This document shows, piece after piece, positions 6,347-7,603 of a DNA stretch of 7,603 bases; the stretch's first letter is position 1, and each line of letters begins with the position of its first letter. Position numbers and translations under genes: made by a program. Below the pieces are notes generated by a model. The model made no database searches. It was not told where the DNA came from and worked only from the letters and a program-made list of their open reading frames with translations. Origin of the DNA: an uncultured Mycoplasmatota bacterium (lineage in GTDB: Bacteria; Bacillota_I; Bacilli_A; RF39; UBA660); contig CAMGAM010000049.1 in NCBI GenBank assembly GCA_946007485.1, forward strand, positions 1 to 7,603, read 5' to 3'.

Positions 6347-6736
6347 TTATCCACGACGTTTTTTTGGTGGACGGCATCCGTTATGTGGAATTGGTGTTAC
6401 ATCGGTAATTGATTTAACTTCTAATCCGGCTGTTGCTAATGATCTTACGGCTGATTCTCTTCCAGCACCTAATCCTTTTACAAATACATCTACGGTTTTC
6501 ATACCTGCATCAACGGCAGCTTTTCCAGCTTTTTCAGCAGCCATTCCTGCAGCAAATGGTGTAGATTTTTTACTACCTTTTATTCCCATAGTTCCAGCAG
6601 AAGCCCAACTTATTGTATTACCTAAAGTATCAGTAATTGTGATAACTGTATTATTGAATGTTGTATGAATATGTACGCATCCATGTGGAACATTTTTCTT
6701 AACTTTACGTTTTCTAGCGTTATATGTTTTTCCCAT
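6347..6736 (-). CDS. rpsK: 30S ribosomal protein S11 (uS11)
   Basis: S11 lies on the platform of the small subunit near the mRNA exit and the Shine-Dalgarno helix. The 129 residues are full length. Recognisable blocks are HTTFNNTVITITD (24-36), ISWASAG (42-48), KGSKKSTPFAA (53-63) and the C-terminal DVTPIPHNGCRPPKKRR (112-128). The usual GPGxGRE turn reads GLGAGRE here (88-94), a Pro-to-Leu change. The basic N-terminal segment (3-15) is typical. AGGAGG stands eight bases before ATG. The gene lies 30 bases after rpsM and 19 before rpoA in the same operon. Confidence 0.99.
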   Translation of the reverse strand: MGKTYNARKRKVKKNVPHGCVHIHTTFNNTVITITDTLGNTISWASAGTMGIKGSKKSTPFAAGMAAEKAGKAAVDAGMKTVDVFVKGLGAGRESAVRSLATAGLEVKSITDVTPIPHNGCRPPKKRRG

Positions 6737-6766
6737 ATAAATATCCTCCTTTTAATAATTTAAGAT

Positions 6767-7135
6767 TTAAGCTTTTTTCTTGTTAGCGACAACTTTTCCT
6801 CTACCTTTACGAGTTCTTGCATTTCTATTTGTTCTTTGTCCTCTTACAGGTAAACTTTTTTTGTGTCTAGTTCCTTGATAAGAATTAATTTCCATCTTAG
6901 TTTTAATATTCATGTTAACTTCTCTTCTTAAGTCGCCTTCAACGGTATGTTTATCAATTTCTTTTCTGATGCTTGCTAATTCTTCTTCGGTTAAGTCTTT
7001 TGCCTTTTTATCTAAATCAACATTTGCAGCAGTTAAGATTTGTTTTGATAATTTTCTACCAATACCATAAATATAAGTTAAAGAAATTTCAATTCTTTTA
7101 TCATTTGGTATATCTATACCTTTAATTCTTGCCAT
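6767..7135 (-). CDS. rpsM: 30S ribosomal protein S13 (uS13)
   Basis: S13 sits in the head of the small subunit and touches the P-site tRNA and the large subunit through inter-subunit bridges. The 122 residues fit the family. The start MARIKGIDIPNDKR, the helix-two-turn-helix segment YIYGIGRKLS (21-30), EGDLRREV (66-73), and the rRNA-binding RHKKSLPVRGQRT (90-102) are all present. They are followed by the flexible basic tail that reaches the decoding centre, ending in KKKA. GGGAGGA stands before ATG. The gene is 18 bases from rpmJ and 30 from rpsK. In E. coli the S4 repressor binds the mRNA leader of rpsM; with rpsD absent and only 18 bases of leader, that control is unlikely at this point. 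Confidence 0.99.
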   Translation of the reverse strand: MARIKGIDIPNDKRIEISLTYIYGIGRKLSKQILTAANVDLDKKAKDLTEEELASIRKEIDKHTVEGDLRREVNMNIKTKMEINSYQGTRHKKSLPVRGQRTNRNARTRKGRGKVVANKKKA

Positions 7136-7153
7136 TTTTGTTCCTCCCTATTT

Positions 7154-7267
7154 TTAACCTTGTTTTTGTTTGTGTTTTGGATTTTCACAAATTACCATTA
7201 CTTTTCCTTTACGTTTAATTACTTTGCATTTTTCACATATAGGTTTAACTGAAGCTCTAACTTTCAT
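7154..7267 (-). CDS. rpmJ: 50S ribosomal protein L36 (bL36), zinc-binding form
   Basis: This 37-residue protein begins [14 protein letters not shown] and ends NPKHKQKQG. It is the smallest large-subunit protein and helps stabilise 23S rRNA folding. The zinc ribbon ligands C11, C14, C27 and H32 are all present with the normal spacing, so this is the zinc-containing (C+) form and not the zinc-free paralogue made under zinc starvation in some bacteria. A strong AGGAGG lies seven bases before ATG. It ends 18 bases before rpsM. The 101-base spacer on its upstream side, toward infA, is the longest inside this operon and holds inverted repeats. Confidence 0.98.
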
Positions 7268-7291
7268 TATATTTCCTCCTATTTCTTAATT

Positions 7292-7322
7292 TATCAATGC
7301 TATTTATTAATAGTTATTGATA
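7292..7322 (-). repeat. Inverted repeat (two-part hairpin) upstream of rpmJ
   Basis: On the minus strand TATCAAT (7322-7316) pairs with ATTGATA (7298-7292). Inside, CTATT (7313-7309) pairs with AATAG (7304-7300) around the loop AATA, with a small AA/C internal loop between the two stems. There are 12 perfect base pairs in 31 bases. No T-run follows, so this is not an intrinsic terminator. It ends about 15 bases before the rpmJ ribosome binding site. Confidence 0.6.
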
Positions 7323-7344
7323 CATCTACGATAATTAGTAGATG
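7323..7344 (-). repeat. Inverted repeat between infA and rpmJ
   Basis: On the minus strand CATCTAC (7344-7338) and GTAGATG (7329-7323) form a 7-bp perfect stem with an 8-base loop TAATTATC. It abuts the next hairpin with no base between them. No T-run follows it. With three G-C pairs it is the most stable of the repeats in this spacer. Confidence 0.65.
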
Positions 7345-7360
7345 GTATATTTGTTATTTT

Positions 7361-7386
7361 GTATATAATTATTTTTTATTATATAC
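7361..7386 (-). repeat. Inverted repeat spanning the infA stop codon
   Basis: On the minus strand GTATATAAT (7386-7378) and ATTATATAC (7369-7361) are perfect 9-base arms around an 8-base A-rich loop. The infA TAA stop (7371-7369) lies at the edge of the second arm. Eight of nine pairs are A-T, so stability is low and chance is possible. It is the first of three such elements before rpmJ. Confidence 0.5.
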
Positions 7387-7587
7387 GATGCGCCCATGTG
7401 TTAGGTCATATGGTGATAATTCTACAACAACAGTATCACCTGGTAGAATACGTATATTGTTTACGCGCATTTTACCAGAAACATGGGCTTCTACTATATG
7501 TCCGCCTTCAAGTTCAACTTTAAAGAAACCACCTTTTACTAAGTCGATAACTTTTCCTTGGGCTTCAATAATATTGTTCTTACTCAA
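7369..7587 (-). CDS. infA: Translation initiation factor IF-1, TTG start
   Basis: IF-1 binds the A site of the 30S subunit and helps IF-2 and IF-3 select the initiator tRNA. The protein is one S1/OB fold of 72 residues, the standard length: SKNNIIEAQGKV, then SGKMR (37-41), ILPGD (47-51) and ELSPYDLTHGRI (56-67). The TTG at 7587 is chosen as start. It gives the canonical N-terminus and lies nine bases after AGGAG. The in-frame ATG at 7596 directly touches AGGAG and would leave no spacer, so it is unlikely to be used. In Firmicutes infA usually follows adk, map and sometimes a KOW-domain gene, which would lie beyond the right edge. Confidence 0.97.
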   Translation of the reverse strand: MSKNNIIEAQGKVIDLVKGGFFKVELEGGHIVEAHVSGKMRVNNIRILPGDTVVVELSPYDLTHGRIVYNKK

Positions 7588-7596
7588 AATTATCAT

Positions 7597-7601
7597 CTCC
7601 T
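7597..7601 (-). promoter_or_regulatory. Ribosome binding site deciding the infA start
   Basis: AGGAG on the minus strand stands nine bases before TTG (7587-7585) and zero bases before ATG (7596-7594). The spacing supports the TTG as the initiation codon. Confidence 0.8.
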
Positions 7602-7603
7602 GT

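Noticed and set aside
6246..6668. Open frame on the + strand opposite rpoA and rpsK
   Set aside because: Antisense to two universally conserved genes; its low-complexity hydrophobic product is what the complement of these codons would give.
7292..7344. Hairpins after infA as an intrinsic terminator
   Set aside because: Neither stem is followed by a T-run, and rpmJ with its strong binding site follows directly, so transcription most likely continues.
1..7603. CRISPR arrays, insertion sequences, tRNA or rRNA genes, phage or toxin-antitoxin genes
   Set aside because: I looked on both strands and found no direct repeat array, transposase motif, cloverleaf-like segment or related coding frame.

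Overview
The window reads as the chromosome of a low-G+C (roughly 30% by eye) Gram-positive-type bacterium. The best fit is the Bacilli/Mycoplasmatota side of the Firmicutes, possibly a host-associated uncultured lineage. The reasons are strongly A/T-biased codons, AGGAGG or AAGGTGAT ribosome binding sites before most genes, and the gene order infA-rpmJ-rpsM-rpsK-rpoA-rplQ without rpsD, as in Bacilli and Mollicutes. Every Trp codon I checked is TGG and all ten complete genes end in TAA. This argues against the TGA=Trp code of Mycoplasma and Spiroplasma. All genes lie on the minus strand, so transcription runs from right to left.

Right part (7603 to 4976): the distal end of the ribosomal spc/alpha cluster, namely infA (TTG start), rpmJ, rpsM, rpsK, rpoA and rplQ. 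From rpmJ onward the gaps are 17-30 bp and each holds a strong ribosome binding site, so this is one operon. It is closed by a clear intrinsic terminator just after rplQ. The only long internal spacer, infA to rpmJ, holds inverted repeats placed end to end.

Middle part (4975 to 3586): a 240-base AT-rich intergenic stretch with probable promoters. It is followed by a two-gene unit: a GNAT acetyltransferase resembling the AAC(6') aminoglycoside acetyltransferases, and a 184-residue protein of unknown function with one membrane helix. The unit ends at a second intrinsic terminator.

Left part (3585 to 294): ligA, the NAD-dependent DNA ligase, has its own extended -10 promoter directly after that terminator. 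Thirteen bases later comes an M29-family metallo-aminopeptidase. Its last codons and stop codon form part of a third terminator hairpin. At the left edge is the start of another gene for an unrecognised helical, lysine-rich protein.

The content is mostly core housekeeping: translation initiation, ribosome, RNA polymerase, DNA ligation and peptide turnover. I saw no mobile element, CRISPR array, tRNA or rRNA, and no clear novel multi-gene system. The points most worth a second look are the hairpin array between infA and rpmJ, the AAC(6')-like acetyltransferase with its unknown membrane partner, and a Tyr-to-Phe change at a conserved position in the aminopeptidase.
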